Source: Pelmatolapia mariae | Lineage: Eukaryota; Chordata; Actinopteri; Cichliformes; Cichlidae | Direction of reading: 5' to 3' | Assembly: GCF_036321145.2 (NCBI RefSeq) | Contig: NC_086229.1 | Coordinates: 2,825,001 to 2,889,000 of the forward strand | Length of the DNA: 64,000 nucleotides | Shown here: positions 19,813 through 31,473 of the stretch, piece after piece | Numbering within the stretch: the first letter of the stretch is position 1 | How the letters are laid out: each line of letters begins with the position of its first letter | Program-made: the position numbers and the translations under genes | Notes under the pieces: generated by a model | What the model saw: only the letters and a program-made list of their open reading frames with translations | The model's database searches: none | What the model was told of the DNA's origin: nothing

Positions 19813-21453
19813 ATGATCCCGCCAAGCATGGACCCAGCGGTCTCTGAGGAGAGGCTCAGGAAGGAGGTAATGGACAAAGTTTACAGACTCTGTGAATTAT
19901 GGTGGGAGAAGCCCGCGGAGGGGTTGCGTCGTGCCGTGGAGAGGCGGCTGCAGGAGACGCTGTTTAAATTCCCCTGGCTGGTGGACTCCCTTAATTCAGT
20001 TGTCCTGGACTTCCTGCTTTCAACCCTCCACCTCCACTCTCCTACTCAGGCTGCTCACCAGCCCGGTCAGCTGGTGGATGCACAGCCTGACACGCCGGCC
20101 CCGACGTCTACCCGGAAACGATGTTCGCGCCGCCGGCGTTCCTCACCGCAGCCGACTTCCCGGACATCTCAAGAGCCGGCTGTGGTGAGTAATAAGGACA
20201 CTTTTTCATTTCTCACCCCATCTGCTTCTTCGTTTACAGTGGATGGTGACGCCGCTGACGCTGCTGTAAGCTAGCCAACAGTACAGCTAGCGTCGCCTCA
20301 TTCAGCAATCTCCTCACCGCTCACCTCTTCACCATCTGTAGCAGTGCCTCCTGCTACAACGCCACCCATACCTGCTCGGCCCGAGCCGGAGGAGCTCAGC
20401 TAGCCGGAGGAGCTCGCGCCGCTCGAGCAGGAGCTCAGCGAGCCGGAGGAGCTCGCGCTGCCAGAGCCGGAGCTCGGCGAGCGGGAGGAGCCCGCGCCAC
20501 CAGCCGAGGAGCCGGAGCAGGAGCTGGAGCTCAGCGAGCCGGAGCAGGAGCCATTCAGCGAGCCACCAGCTGAGGAGCCAGAGCAGCTCTGCGAGCCACC
20601 AGCTGAGGAGCCGGAGCAGCTCTGCGAGCCACCAGCTGAGGAGCCAGAGCAGCTCTGCGAGCCACCAGCTGAGGAGCCGGAGCAGCTCTGCGAGCCACCA
20701 GCTGAGGAGCCGGAGCAGGAGCAGCTCTGCGAGCCACCAGCTGAGGAGCCGGAGCAGGAGCAGCTCTGCGAGCCACCAGCTGAGGAGCCGGAGCAGGAGC
20801 AGCTTTGCGAGCCACCAGCTGAGGAGCCGGAGCAGGAGCAGCTCTGCCAGCCACGAGCTGAGCAGCCGGAGCAGGAGCAGCTTTGCGAGCCACCAGCTGA
20901 GGAGCCAGCGCCGCCGCTGCTGGAGGACCTCAACGAGCCGGAGGGACCGGTGTTGCCAGCAGAGGAGCTCGGTGAGCGGAAGGAGCGTGGTGAGCAGGAG
21001 CAACCCGCGCCGCAGCCGGAGGAGCTCGGAGGTCCAGAGGGACCTGCTCAGTCGGAACTGGAGGTCAGTGTGCCGGTGGGACCTCCACGTCTTGCGTGCC
21101 CTCCACGCCGCCCACCTCTAGCACGCCCTGCACGCCATTCACGTCCAGCGCGTCCACGTCAGCGATCAGCGCTTCATAGACCTTATGCCACTCCTCGCTG
21201 TTGCTCACCGGAGCAGCGTCGTTGCCGTCGGACCCGAGGCAGGCCGCCGGAGGAGCAGCGCCGCCGCCACTGGTCCCGGGGCAGGCCGCCGGAGGAGCAG
21301 CGCCGAGGTCGGCCGCCTAAAGTGTCCATCTGCCATCACGGAACCCGAGGTAGGCCACCTGAACTCCTTTGTGATGGGCCGCCTGAGACTGGTTTGTGGC
21401 GTTTTTCTTTTTTGCGCCACTGCGGGATGCGCGGTCTGACTCTGGGACTGTGA
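19813..21453 (+). pseudogene. Gag-like gene of non-autonomous LTR element, copy 1
   Basis: It opens with PPSMDPAVSEERLRKEV and a helical region containing LCELWWEKP and LFKFPWLVDSLNSVVLDFLL. A basic Arg-rich segment follows, then a long Glu/Pro-rich repeat. In-frame stops at 20272-20274 (CAG to TAG relative to copy 2) and about 20401 interrupt it. The frame continues to 21453 with Arg/Pro-rich sequence. It lacks a zinc knuckle, protease or polymerase. I recognise it as a recurrent fish LTR-element product but cannot name a domain. Confidence 0.6.
20556..20905 (+). repeat. Coding minisatellite, Pro/Glu-rich repeats
   Basis: About ten units of 33-39 bp encode PPAEEPEQ(EQ)LCE. The antisense frame is stop-free too, giving false Leu-rich, Ser-rich and Ala-rich reading frames on the minus strand. 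Confidence 0.85.
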
Positions 21454-21841
21454 CCTGGGAGGGTTTGTTATTTCTTGTTTTTGCTTGTTTTGGAGCGTGG
21501 AGAGGAAGGACAGCACGCACAGGGTGTGCAGAGTTACGACAGCGGGGAGCACGAACATGGACGCCACTGGAAGACACACACGGGAGTCTTGGGGAGCACG
21601 GGGAATAATTGTACATCGTTATTTACTACACTGTAAATAAACGCACTATTGTTATTAAGAGCTCCGCACCTGGGTCCTTTTCCCCATACCCCCACGGTCT
21701 GCCATGCCGAACCATGACAGAATGTTTAGTTTTTGTTTAACTTTTATTACGTGAACTCTTAGTTTTAGTCTCTAAATTCTTTTTTCTTACTCATGAATCT
21801 ATACCTATTTTGGACGGTGGACAAACAGCTGTAACACTCAC

Positions 21842-22174
21842 CTCTGACACTGAGAGTCACTGATTTCTGTAGCAGCATGTGTCCATCCTTGTTGTAGACG
21901 GTGCAGGTGTAGACTCCACTGTCAGTGAGGTGGAGGTCTTTCAGGGTCAGACTGAGGTCTTTAGTGTTCAGTGGGTCTTTCTTCATCTCAGTGCGCTGTT
22001 TCTGATCTTGGCCCTTTAAGTGACACTGGTCTTTACCAATCTGATACTCATGGACCATCTTGTTTTTGTGTTTCCACTCCACTTTGACATCCTGGGTGAA
22101 GCCTTCTTTGATTTTAAAGGGCAGCAGGACAAACTCCTTCCCCTGTGTCACCTCCACCATCTCCAGCTGGTACT
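21842..22174 (-). CDS. Ig V-set domain exon C2
   Basis: This 333-nt class C exon has intact sites. It is the only C copy with MLLQKSV instead of MLLRKSV. Gln is the state in classes A and B, so the 3' end may have been converted by another class. Confidence 0.85.
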
Positions 22175-22488
22175 CTAAAGAGAAAACAGAGGAGAACATA
22201 GTCAGAGAGACAACATCCTTTACATCTAGATGACTCATTGTAGAGACGTCAGGTCTGAACTTCCTGGAGCCAGGAGATTTTCTGACTGAGGCCAGACCCA
22301 CAAAATCAGACACTTCCTTTGATAGATCCAAATCTTGTTTCTGTCATGATCTCCGTTCCTGCCCGGCCGGCCCCACAAGGCTATATTTGCTGTTTCAGTT
22401 CTCTCTCTCTCTCACTCTCTGCCTGGGCGGAGCTCACTGTGGGCTCCCGCCCTTGGCCCACACACCTGACAACAATCACCTGTCATCC

Positions 22489-23639
22489 TGCGCCCGGAAC
22501 AAGCTTTCGAACCGCCCTCCACCGGGTCTTCTGCAGCCTCTCCCTACACCAGCCCGACCATGGTCCCACGTTTCTTTGGACTTTGTCACGGGTCTGCCGC
22601 CCTCTGCAGGTAACACCACCATACTTACCATTATTGATCGTTTTTCCAAAGCTGCACACTTCATCGCCCTCCCAAAGCTCCCCTCTGCCTTGGAGACGGC
22701 CCGGCTCCTCACCTCACATGTGTTCCGACTTCACGGGATCCCCGAGGACATCGTCTCAGATAGAGGGCCACAATTCACGTCCCGAGTTTGGAGGGAGTTC
22801 TGCTCCGCACTGGGGGCCAAGGTCAGTCTTTCTTCCGGTTTCCATCCGCAGAGTAACGGGCAATCGGAGCGGGCCAACCAGGAGCTGGAAGCTGCCCTCC
22901 GCTGTGTCGCTTCGCACAACCAATCAACCTGGAGTGAACAGCTTCCATGGATCGAATACGCCCACAACAGCCACACATCCTCCGCCACGGGCAAATCTCC
23001 TTTCGAAGCATCCCTGGGCTATCAACCGCCTTTGCTCCCGGCCATCGAAGTTGAGCACTCCGTTCCCTCAGTACAGGCTCACCTCCGCGGGTGCCGTCGT
23101 GCCTGGCATGCGACTCGGGCTGCCCTACTCCGTACTAAGGAGCGGAACAAGGCCCTCGCTGACCGTCGCCGGACACCAGCCCCTGAGTACGCCATCGGAC
23201 AACAGGTATGGCTGTCTACCCGTTTTGTGCCGCTACGGACTGAGTCGAAGAAGCTGTCCCCTCAGTTTATTGGCCCTTTTCCCATTGACGCCATTGTGAA
23301 CCCTGTGTCTGTCCGCCTCAAACTGCCGCGCAACATGCGCATTCACAATGTCTTCCATGTGTCTCAGGTCAAGCCAGTGCTCTCCAGCCCGTTGTGCCCT
23401 CCCTCCAGGGCCCCGCCGCCCCCCGGCTCGTGGATGGTCAGCTGGTTTACAACATCACCCGCATCATGGACTCGGGACGCCGGGGTAGGGGTTTTCAGTA
23501 CCTGGTTGACAAGGAGGGCTACGGGATAGAGTTACGCTCCTGGGTGCCTCGAGCAGCTGTCCTGGATAAGGCAATGCTCCGGGACTTCCACCGCAGGCAT
23601 CCAGGTAAGCCTGGTGGGTCGCCGGGAGACTCCCGTTGA
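22489..23639 (+). pseudogene. Gypsy integrase with chromodomain
   Basis: Integrase catalytic residues are all visible: Asp in SLDFVTGLP, Asp in IVSDRGPQF, and Glu in NGQSERANQE with exactly 35 residues between the last two (D,D35E). The C-terminal GQQVWLSTRF and KLSPQFIGPF blocks follow. Near 23400 the frame shifts, and a chromodomain-like segment (YLVDKEGYGIELRSWVP) continues in another frame to a stop at 23637-23639. This layout is that of fish chromodomain Gypsy (sushi/chromovirus) elements. Confidence 0.85.
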
Positions 23640-23651
23640 GGGGGGGGGTAC

Positions 23652-23708
23652 TGTCATGGTCTCCGTGCCTGCCGGCCGGCCCCACAAGGCTACATTTGCT
23701 GTTTCGGT

Positions 23709-23747
<39 letters not shown>

Positions 23748-24170
23748 ACCTGGGCGGAGCTCACTGTGGGCTCCCGCCCTTGGCCCACACACCTGACAAC
23801 AATCACCTGTCATCACCGGGAGCACTATTTGAGGCTGGAACACAGATCCTCTCGTCGCTGGATGATTGTACTACTGACGTTAGTGTTCTCACAGCTCCTG
23901 TGAACTTGTGCTTCGTGATTTGTGATTAGTTTGTGACTTCCCTTCTCTTCTGCTTAGGACCTCCCCCCCCGGACCTGCGACCTCCCTGCCGTGTGAACGT
24001 GTGTGAGTGTGGGCAAGAAGACGTGAGCGAGTGTGAGAGAGCTACCCTGTTATTCCCTGGAGTTTTGGATTCCCTTCACTGTATATATTGTGCACTGGTG
24101 CCGTAAATAAACTGTTATTTGGAGACATCTAACCGCTCTGCGCTTGAGTCCCTACAACCAGATCGTGACA
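23652..24170 (+). repeat. Gypsy 3' LTR, 519 bp
   Basis: It begins TGTCATGGTCTCC, contains a CT microsatellite (about 23711-23748) and an AATAAA near 24107, and ends in TGACA. The CT-rich tract and the GGGCGGAGCTCACTGTGGGC segment are also found in the LTR at 51387, so the two families are related. Confidence 0.8.
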
Positions 24171-24761
24171 GTATCGGTTAAAAGATTCAGTATAAGATTT
24201 GGGGACCGATGAGCTACTAGAAGATGGATCTTCAAAGTCCTCATCCCCACAATGTTGTGCACCATCAGACTCTTCTCTCTCATTACATGAGCCAGTAAAA
24301 ATTTTGGCTTCTTCATTAGTTGGAAATGCTTCCCTAATTTTGTGATTGTTAGTCTATCTTTGTCATGGCCTTGAGCTGTTTGACCTAGGGTTTTTAAGTC
24401 TTTTAGCAGTCATGTCATTTGTAAAGTTTTTATTTAAATATTCTGTTTGGTTCATCATTTGTGTGTTTTTAGTGTTTATGTTTTATAATTGTACTTTTCT
24501 TAAGTGTTTTTAGTCTACTTCTTAGTTCTGGGTTGTATTAGAGTTTACTTTTTCTCTCAGTGTTTCTTGTTCCATTTTTTGTGTGTCTGCATTTCCATGT
24601 TTAGTTATCACTTCTCACTTCCTGCTTTATTGGATAGTTATTCATCCCTTGCTCTTTACTGTGAGTTTTACTTCCCTCATCTTATTATCTCTTTAGTACA
24701 TCTGTGTCTCATTTTCCCAACTGTCTCTACTCCCCTGATTACCCTTCTCTGTGTGTATATA
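24171..24761 (+). repeat. Array spacer: ORF remnant and solo-LTR-like repeat, copy 2 (5' part)
   Basis: This continues the spacer seen at 10100-10690 (acidic Ser-rich remnant on the minus strand, then a TGTCATGGCC start at about 24362). It is interrupted by a Tc1 element at the TATATA box and resumes at 26397. Confidence 0.5.
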
Positions 24762-26396
24762 CAGTGGCTTGCAAAAGTATTTGGCCCCCTTGAATTTTCC
24801 ACATTTTGTCACATTACAGCCACAAACATGAATCAATTTTATTGGAATTCCATGTGAAAGACCAACACAAAGTGGTGTACATGTGAGAAGTGGAACGAAA
24901 ATCATACATGATTCCAAACATTTTTTACAAATAAATAACTGCAAAGTGGGGTGTGCGTAATTATTCAGCCCCCTGAGTCAATACTTTGTAGAACCACCTT
25001 TTGCTGCAATTACAGCTGCCAGTCTTTTAGGGTATGTCTCTACCAGCTTTGCACATCTAGAGACTGAAATTCTTGCCCATTCTTCTTTGCAAAACAGCTC
25101 CACAACTGCCCTGTGATGGCCTCAGAGGTTGTCTAAGAGAATATTGGGAGCAACAACACCATGAAGTCCAAAGAACACACCAGAAAGGTCAGGGATAAAG
25201 GTATTGAGAAATTTAAAGCAGGCTTAGGCTACAAAAAGATTTCCCAAGCCTTGAACATCCCACGGAGCACTGTTCAAGCCATCATTCAGAAATGGAAGGA
25301 GTATGGCACAACTGTAAACCTACCAAGACAAGGCCGTCCACCTAAACTCACAGGCTGAACAAGGAGAGCGCTGATCAGAAATGCAGCCAAGAGGCCCATG
25401 GTGACTCTGGACGAGCTGCAGAGATCTACAGCTCAGGTGGGGGAATCTGTCCATAGGACAACTATTAGTCGTGCACTGCACAAAGTTGGCCTTTATGGAA
25501 GAGTGGCAAGAAGAAAGCCATTGTTAACAGAAAACCATAAGAAGTCAGTTTGCAGTTTGCCACAACCCATGTGGGGGACACAGCAAACATGTGGAAGAAG
25601 GTGCTCTGGTCAGATGAGACCAAAATGGAACTTTTTGGCCAAAATGCAAAACGCTATGTGTGGCGGAAAACTAACACTGCACATCACTCTGAACACACCA
25701 TCCCCACTGTCAAATATGGTGGTGGCAGCATCATGCTCTGGGGGTGCTTCTCTTCAGCAGGGACAGGGAAGCTGGTCAGAGTTGATGGGAAGATGGATGG
25801 AGCCAAATACAGGGCAATCCTGGAAGAAAACCTCTTGGAGTCTGCAAAAGACTTGAGACTGGGGCGGAGGTTCACCTTCCAGCAGGACAACGACCCTAAA
25901 CATAAAGCCAGGGCAACAATGGAACGGTTTAAAACAAAACATATCCATGTGTTAGAATGGCCCAGTCAAAGTCCAGATCTAAATCCAATCGAGAATCTGT
26001 GGCAAGATCTGAAAACTGCTGTTCACAAACGCTGTCCATCTAATCTGACTGAGCTGGAGCTGTTTTGCAAAGAAGAATGGGCAAGAATTTCAGTCTCTAG
26101 ATGTGCAAAGCTGGTAGAGACATACCCTAAAAGACTGGCAGCTGTAATTGCAGCAAAAGGTGGTTCTACAAAGTATTGACTCAGGGGGCTGAATAATTAC
26201 GCACACCCCACTTTTCAGTTATTTATTTGTAAAAAATGTTTGGAATCATGTATGATTTTCGTTCCACTTCTCACGTGTACACCACTTTTTATTGGTCTTT
26301 CCCGTGGAATTCCAATAACATTGATTTATGTTTGTGGCTGTAATGTGACAAAATGTGGAAAACTTCAAGGGGGCCGAATACTTTTGCAAGCCACTG
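24762..26396 (+). mobile_element. Tc1-like transposon with very long inverted repeats
   Basis: The 1635-bp element is flanked by TA on both sides (24760-24761, 26397-26398). Terminal inverted repeats starting CAGTGGCTTGCAAAAGTATT extend about 345 bp, far enough that the right one covers the end of the transposase gene. The empty site TATATAGTGC is present in the other array units. Only this copy of the spacer carries the element, so it came after the duplications. Confidence 0.92.
25161..26179 (+). pseudogene. Tc1 transposase, broken
   Basis: The N-terminal paired-like DNA-binding region reads KFKAGLGYKKISQALNIP and then STVQAIIQKW. The catalytic triad is Asp in VLWSDETKMELFG, Asp in FQQDNDPKHK, and Glu in DLNPIENLW, with exactly 34 residues between the last two (DD34E). 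A TGA at 25356-25358 and a frameshift near 25545 disrupt it. The C-terminal about 37 codons lie inside the right inverted repeat. Confidence 0.9.
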
Positions 26397-27020
26397 TATA
26401 GTGCTGATTTCTCTCAGTCCTGGTCAAAACATCAACTCTACTTCTCAGTGAATTTTCTTCATGTACTTCTGCTGTATTTCTTCTATTTCTTTCAGCCCAG
26501 TGTATTTCCAAGTTCCATGTTCCGCTGGTTATGGTTTTCAATTTTCTTTTAGACGTTATATGTTCCACTATTTGATTTTCCTCTAAAACAACCTAACAAA
26601 GATTCAAATCCTCTCTTCATTTAGAGCTCTCTGGTTATTTTTTGCCATAACTTCAACATTAAATATAAAACAAGCTCAAACTGAAAGAGCACAAAGAGCT
26701 ATCAATTTAAAATATATTGGAATTAATAAACATTAGACTATGATAAAGTCCTACATATCAAACTGAGAAAACAGTCTGCTTTGATGGTGGACTTGTTCTG
26801 TTTTCCTACAGAGCACCACGTCATCTTCTTATATCAACATCTGCCAGTCTGTGTACAGGGAATGAGGAAACCCCGTTCATTTACTGAGATCAAGAGCAGA
26901 CTTTCCAGTGTAAGACTTCATAAATATGTGAACATGAGCTGACTCTGGAACAGCTTCTATACAATCATGGACTGTAAAACAGAGGCAGGAGCCACCCTCT
27001 CTCTCCTGCGCTGTACGGCT
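26397..27020 (+). repeat. Array spacer, copy 2 (3' part)
   Basis: This is the rest of the solo-LTR-like repeat (to about 26595) and the conserved block GTCCTACATATCAAACTGAG that adjoins B exons. No gene is seen. Confidence 0.45.
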
Positions 27021-27146
27021 CAACTCACATACAGCAAACCTGCACTGATTCTACATATGTCACATTCCCATGATGCATCACAGGCTGTTTGATTGGATCT
27101 TTTTCATTGAGGATTTGTAATGTGGACAAACAGATGTTACTCTCAC

Positions 27147-27461
27147 CTTTGACACTGAGAGTCACTGATTTCTGTAGCAGCATGTGTCCATCCTTGTTGT
27201 AGACGGTGCAGGTGTAGACTCCACTGTCAGTGAGTTGGAGGTCTTTCAGGGTCAGATTGAGGTCTCCATTTTTTATTTGCTCGTTCTTCACTTCTGTGCG
27301 ACTTTGTATGTAAGACTGGTTTTGGTCTTTCTGATAAACGTGGACTTTCTTGTCTTCATGTTTCCACTCCGCTGTGACGTCCTGAAGCTTGATATCAGTT
27401 GTAAATGGCAGCAGGACAGACTGAACCCCTTTAACTGTTTCCACCATCTGAACCTCAGGAA
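27147..27461 (-). CDS. Ig V-set domain exon B3
   Basis: This 315-nt class B exon has intact splice sites. Class-specific changes are LKDLQL (Gln for His) before the F-strand, DLNLTL (adding an NLT sequon), and VKGESN at the donor. It shares its flanks with B5 (offset 7269), a clear segmental duplicate. Confidence 0.85.
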
Positions 27462-27760
27462 CTGAGAGGAGAATATGAGACAGACAGACAGATGTCAGTG
27501 AAGGTGATCCTCCATCATCTACAGTTATTATAGTTTGATACTTTCATTGTTTTTATTTAGCGTTGGCCTTTTCTTTTGAATTCAGTTTAGTTTCTGTGAG
27601 TTTCCAGAGTGGGTTTGCTTCTTTCACTTTTGTTTTGATTGTGTGTAAATGTTTAGTTTTTGTTTAACTTTTATTATGTGAACTCTTAGTTTTAGTCTCT
27701 AAATTCTTTTTTCTTACTTATAAATATTTTGGACGGTGGACAAACAGCTGTAACACTCAC

Positions 27761-28093
27761 CTCTGACACTGAGAGTCACTGATTTCCGTAGCAGCATGTG
27801 TCCATCCTTGTTGTAGACGGTGCAGGTGTAGACTCCACTGTCAGTGAGGTGGAGGTCTTTCAGGGTCAGACTGAGGTCTTTAGTGTTCAGTGGGTCTTTC
27901 TTCATCTCAGTGCGCTGTTTCTGATCTTGGCCCTTTAAGTGACACTGGTCTTTACCAATCTGATACTCATGGACCATCTTGTTTTTGTGTTTCCACTCCA
28001 TTTTGACATCCTGGGTGAAGCCTTCTTTGATTTTAAAGGGCAGCAGGACAAACTCCTTCCCCTGTGTCACCTCCACCATCTCCAGCTGGTACT
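27761..28093 (-). CDS. Ig V-set domain exon C3
   Basis: This 333-nt class C exon has VKMEWKH (Met for Val before the core Trp region), a change shared only with C4 and C5, so those three copies form a subgroup. Splice sites are intact. Confidence 0.85.
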
Positions 28094-28149
28094 CTAAAGA
28101 GAAAACAGAGGAGAACATAGTCAGAGAGACAACATCCTTTACATCTAGA

Positions 28150-29060
28150 TGACTCATTGTAGAGACGTCAGGTCTGAACTTCCTGGAGCCAGGAGATTTT
28201 CTGACTGAGGCCAGACCCACAAAATCAGGCACTTCCTTTGATAGATCCAAATCTTGTACCGGTTAAAGGACTCAGTATAAGATTTGGGCACCGATGAGCT
28301 ACTAGAAGATGGATCTTCAAAGTCCTCATCCCCACAATGTTGTGCACCATCAGACTCTTCTCTCTCATTACATGAGCCAGTAAAAATTTTTGGCTTCTTC
28401 ATTAGTTGGGAATGCTTCCCTAATTTTGTGATTGTTAGTCTATCTTTGTCATGGCCTTGAGCTGTTTGACCTAGGGTTTTTAAGTCTTTTAGCAGTCATG
28501 TCATTTGTAAAGTTTTTATTTAAATATTCTGTTTGGTTCTTCATTTGTGTGTTTTTAGTGTTTATGTTTTATAATTGTACTTTTCTTAAGTGTTTTTAGT
28601 CTACTTCTTAGTTCTGGGTTGTATTAGAGTTTAGTTTTTCTCTCAGTGTTTCTTGTTCCATTTTTTGTGTGACGTTTGTGTGTCTGCATTTCCATGTTTA
28701 GTTATCACTTCTCACTTCCTGCTTTATTGGATAGTTATTCATCCCTTGCTCTTTACTGTGAGTTTTACTTCCCTCATCTTATTATCTGTTCTTTTACATC
28801 TGTGTCTCATTTTCCCAACTGTCTCTACTCCCCTGATTACCCTTCTCTGTGTGTATATATAGTGCTGATTTCTCTCAGTCCTGGTCAAAACATCAACTCT
28901 ACTTCTCAGTGAATTTTCTTCATGTACTTCTGCTGTATTTCTTCTATTTCTTTCAGCCCAGTGTATTTCCAAGTTCCATGTTCCGCTAGTTATGGTTTTC
29001 AATTTTCTTGTACACGTTATATGTTCCACTATTTGATTTTCCTCTAAAACAGCCTAACAA
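28150..29060 (+). repeat. Array spacer: ORF remnant and solo-LTR-like repeat, copy 3
   Basis: The minus-strand acidic remnant lies at 28154-28402 and the repeat runs from TGTCATGGCC (about 28448) to CCTAACA. It has an extra GACGTTTG insertion near 28671 that is also seen in copies 5 and 6, useful for ordering duplications. Confidence 0.5.
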
Positions 29061-29606
29061 AGATTCAAATCCTCTCTTCATTTAGAGCTCTCTGGTTATG
29101 TTTGCCATAACATCAACATTAAATATAAAACAAGCTCAAACTGAAAGAGCACAAAGAGCTATCAATTTAAAATATATTGGAATTAATAAACATTAGACTA
29201 TGATAGAGTCCTACATATCAAACTGAGAAAACAGTCTGCTTTGATGGTGGACTTGTTCTGTTTTCCTACAGAGCACCACGTCATCTTCTTATATCAACAT
29301 CTGCCAGTCTGTGTACAGGGAATGAGGAAACCCCGTTCATTTACTGAGATCAAGAGCAGACTTTCCAGTGTAAGACTTCATAAATATGTGACCATGAGCT
29401 GACTCTGGAACAGCTTCTATACAATCATGGACTGTAAAACAGAGGCAGGAGCCACCCTCTCTCTCCTGCACTGTACGGCTCAACTCACATACAGCAAACC
29501 TGCACTGATTCTACATATGTCACATTCCCATGATGCATCACAGGCTGTTTGATTGGATCTTTTTCATTGAGGATTTGTAATGTGGATAAACAGATGTTAC
29601 TCTCAC

Positions 29607-29921
29607 CTCTGACACTGAGAGTCACTGATTTCTGTAGCAGCATGTGTCCATCCTTGTTGTAGACGGTGCAGGTGTAGACTCCACTGTCAGTGAGTTGGAG
29701 GTCTTTCAGGGTCAGACTGAGGTCTCCATTTTTTATTTGCTCGTTCTTCACTTCTGTGCGACTTTGTATGTAAGACTGGTTTTGGTCTTTCTGATAAACG
29801 TGGACTTTCTTGTCTTCATGTTTCCACTCCGCTGTGACGTCCTGAAGCTTGATAACAGTTGTAAATGGCAGCAGGACAGACTGAACCCCTTTAACTGTTT
29901 CCACCATCTGAACCTCAGGTA
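29607..29921 (-). CDS. Ig V-set domain exon B4
   Basis: This 315-nt class B exon has LPFTTVIKL (Val for Asp) and LKDLQL. The first exon base pair after the acceptor reads TA rather than TT, so the first split codon differs. It pairs with B6 (offset 7258). Confidence 0.85.
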
Positions 29922-30158
29922 CTGAGAGGAGAATATGAGACAGACAGACGGATGTCAGTGAAGGTGATCCTCCATCATCTACAGTTATTATAGTTTGATA
30001 CTTTCATTGTTTTTATTTAGTGTTGGCCTTTTCTTTTGAATTCAGTTTAGTTTCTGTCAGTTTCCAGAGTGGGTTTGCTTCTTTCACTTTTGTTTTGATT
30101 GTGTATAAATGTTTAGTTTTTGTTTAACTTTTATTATGTGAACTCTTAGTTTTAGTCT

Positions 30159-31458
30159 TGTCAGGGTCCTGGGTCTGAGCGACCCAGGGACCCTGAGCAG
30201 TTTTGGACTTATATTATAATGTATGTATTTTGTATTGCTGTCCCTCGTTCTCCCTGCATATGTGTGGGTGTGGGTGTGTGTGTGTATGTGGGTGTGGCCC
30301 TGGCAGGTGATTGGCCACACCTGAAGACCATGTCACACCTGCAGCTGATCAGGCCTCGTTGGAGGAGCTACTTGAGAGTGTGGTGGAGCTCTCTCCGACG
30401 CGGGATCATTGCGTGACTTGACGTTAGTCTCCCGGCTAGTCAGTCAGATTGTCCTCCCGCATTGTGTGTCTGTCTTATGGCTGTCTGTTTGTCATATCCC
30501 CAGGAGAAGCAGGGAGACAAGAGGACGAGCGAGCACGGGGTGCTCAGACACCAAGGAGCGGGGACACTGACACTGGGAGAAGGACACGTCACGGGAGTCG
30601 GGAGTGCACAGTGGATTAACTATTGTTTTCCTTACCACTGTAAATAAACGCACTGTTTACACACAGAGCACCGCGACTGGGTCCTCATTCCTCACACCCC
30701 CCACGGTCTGCCAGCCAGACCGTGACAGAATGATCCCGCCAAGCATGGACCCAGCGGTCTCTGAGGAGAGGCTCAGGAGGGAGATTATGGACAGAGTTTA
30801 TAGACTGTGTGAATTGTGGTGGGAGAAGCCCGCGGAAATGTTGCGTCGCGCCGTGGAGAGGTTGCTGCAGGATACGCTTTTTAAGTTTCCCTGGCTGATG
30901 GACTCCCTCAATGCAGTCGTCCTGGATTTCCTCCTCTCAACCCTCCACCTCCACTCTCCTCCTCAGGCTGCTCACCGGCTCGGACAGCTGGTGGATTCGC
31001 AGCCTGATACGCCGGCCCCGACGTCTACCCAGAAACGACGTTCGCGCCGCCGGTGCTCCTCACCGCAGCCGAATTCACGGTCATCTCAAGTGCCGGCTGT
31101 GGTGAGTAACACGGACAATATTTCATTTCTCTCACAATCTGTTTTTGTGTCTGTAGTGGATGCTGACGCTGCTGTAAGCCAGCCGTACGCACAGGTAGCA
31201 CCACCTCGGTTGGCGGTTTCCACACCACTCGCTGCATCACCATCTGCAGCTATAGTGCCACCGCTGTCTCATCTCCCTACAGCCACTACTCAACCTTCTT
31301 CTTCACCACCCGATCCTGCTCAGCCCGAGCCGGAGGAGCCCGCGCCGCCAGCTGCGAAGCCCTGCGAGCCGGAGCGGGAGCTCGGAGAGCGGGAGGAGCC
31401 CGCGCCGCCAGCTGAGGAGCCCAGCGAGCCGCCAGCTGAGGAGCAGGCTGGTCCGTAC
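30159..31458 (+). mobile_element. Non-autonomous LTR retrotransposon, copy 2 (3' end lost)
   Basis: The complete 5' LTR is 30159-30727 (TGTCAGGG to CGTGACA). The gag-like gene follows, then an abrupt junction at 31458/31459 with a different LTR in the opposite orientation. Copy 1's LTR is longer only because of its SINE. Host flanks do not form a target duplication, which points to recombination after insertion. Confidence 0.75.
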
Positions 31459-31473
31459 TGTCACGGCGAGTGA
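30729..31473 (+). pseudogene. Gag-like gene of non-autonomous LTR element, copy 2
   Basis: This is the cleaner copy: MIPPSMDPAVSEERLRREI, then LCELWWEKPAEMLRRAV and FPWLMDSLNAVVLDFLL, an Arg-rich patch, a Thr/Pro-rich linker and the start of the Glu/Pro repeats. It is uninterrupted until about 31458, where it runs 15 bases into the neighbouring LTR before a stop. It is therefore truncated and has lost most of the repeat region. Confidence 0.65.

Larger units (their letters stand above)
18876..21719 (+). mobile_element. Non-autonomous LTR retrotransposon, copy 1
   Basis: It starts TGTCAGGG at 18876 and ends CCATGACA at 21719. The flanks are AAATG (18871-18875) and GAATG (21720-21724), an imperfect 5-bp duplication. 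The uninterrupted site reads TAAATGTTTAG in other array units. The 5' LTR (18876-19811) carries a SINE. The interior encodes one gag-like protein but no pol. The right LTR is reduced to about 230 bp from roughly 21489. A relative sits at 30159. Confidence 0.75.
22342..24170 (+). mobile_element. Gypsy chromovirus deletion derivative
   Basis: It starts TGTCATGATCTCC at 22342 and ends ATCGTGACA at 24170. Flanks GTTTC (left) and GTATC (right) look like a mutated 5-bp duplication. The first about 147 bp match the 3' LTR, but at about 22488 the sequence jumps directly into integrase. The rest of the 5' LTR, gag, protease, RT and RNase H are missing. A polypurine tract (GAGGGGGGGGG, about 23638) precedes the full 3' LTR. 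Confidence 0.8.

Noticed and set aside
20329..21003. Leu-rich, Ser-rich and Ala-rich minus-strand frames
   Set aside because: They are the antisense of the Pro/Glu coding repeat in the LTR element.
22319..23299. 326-codon plus-strand frame overlapping the Gypsy integrase
   Set aside because: It is a shifted-frame shadow. The integrase motifs are in the other frame.
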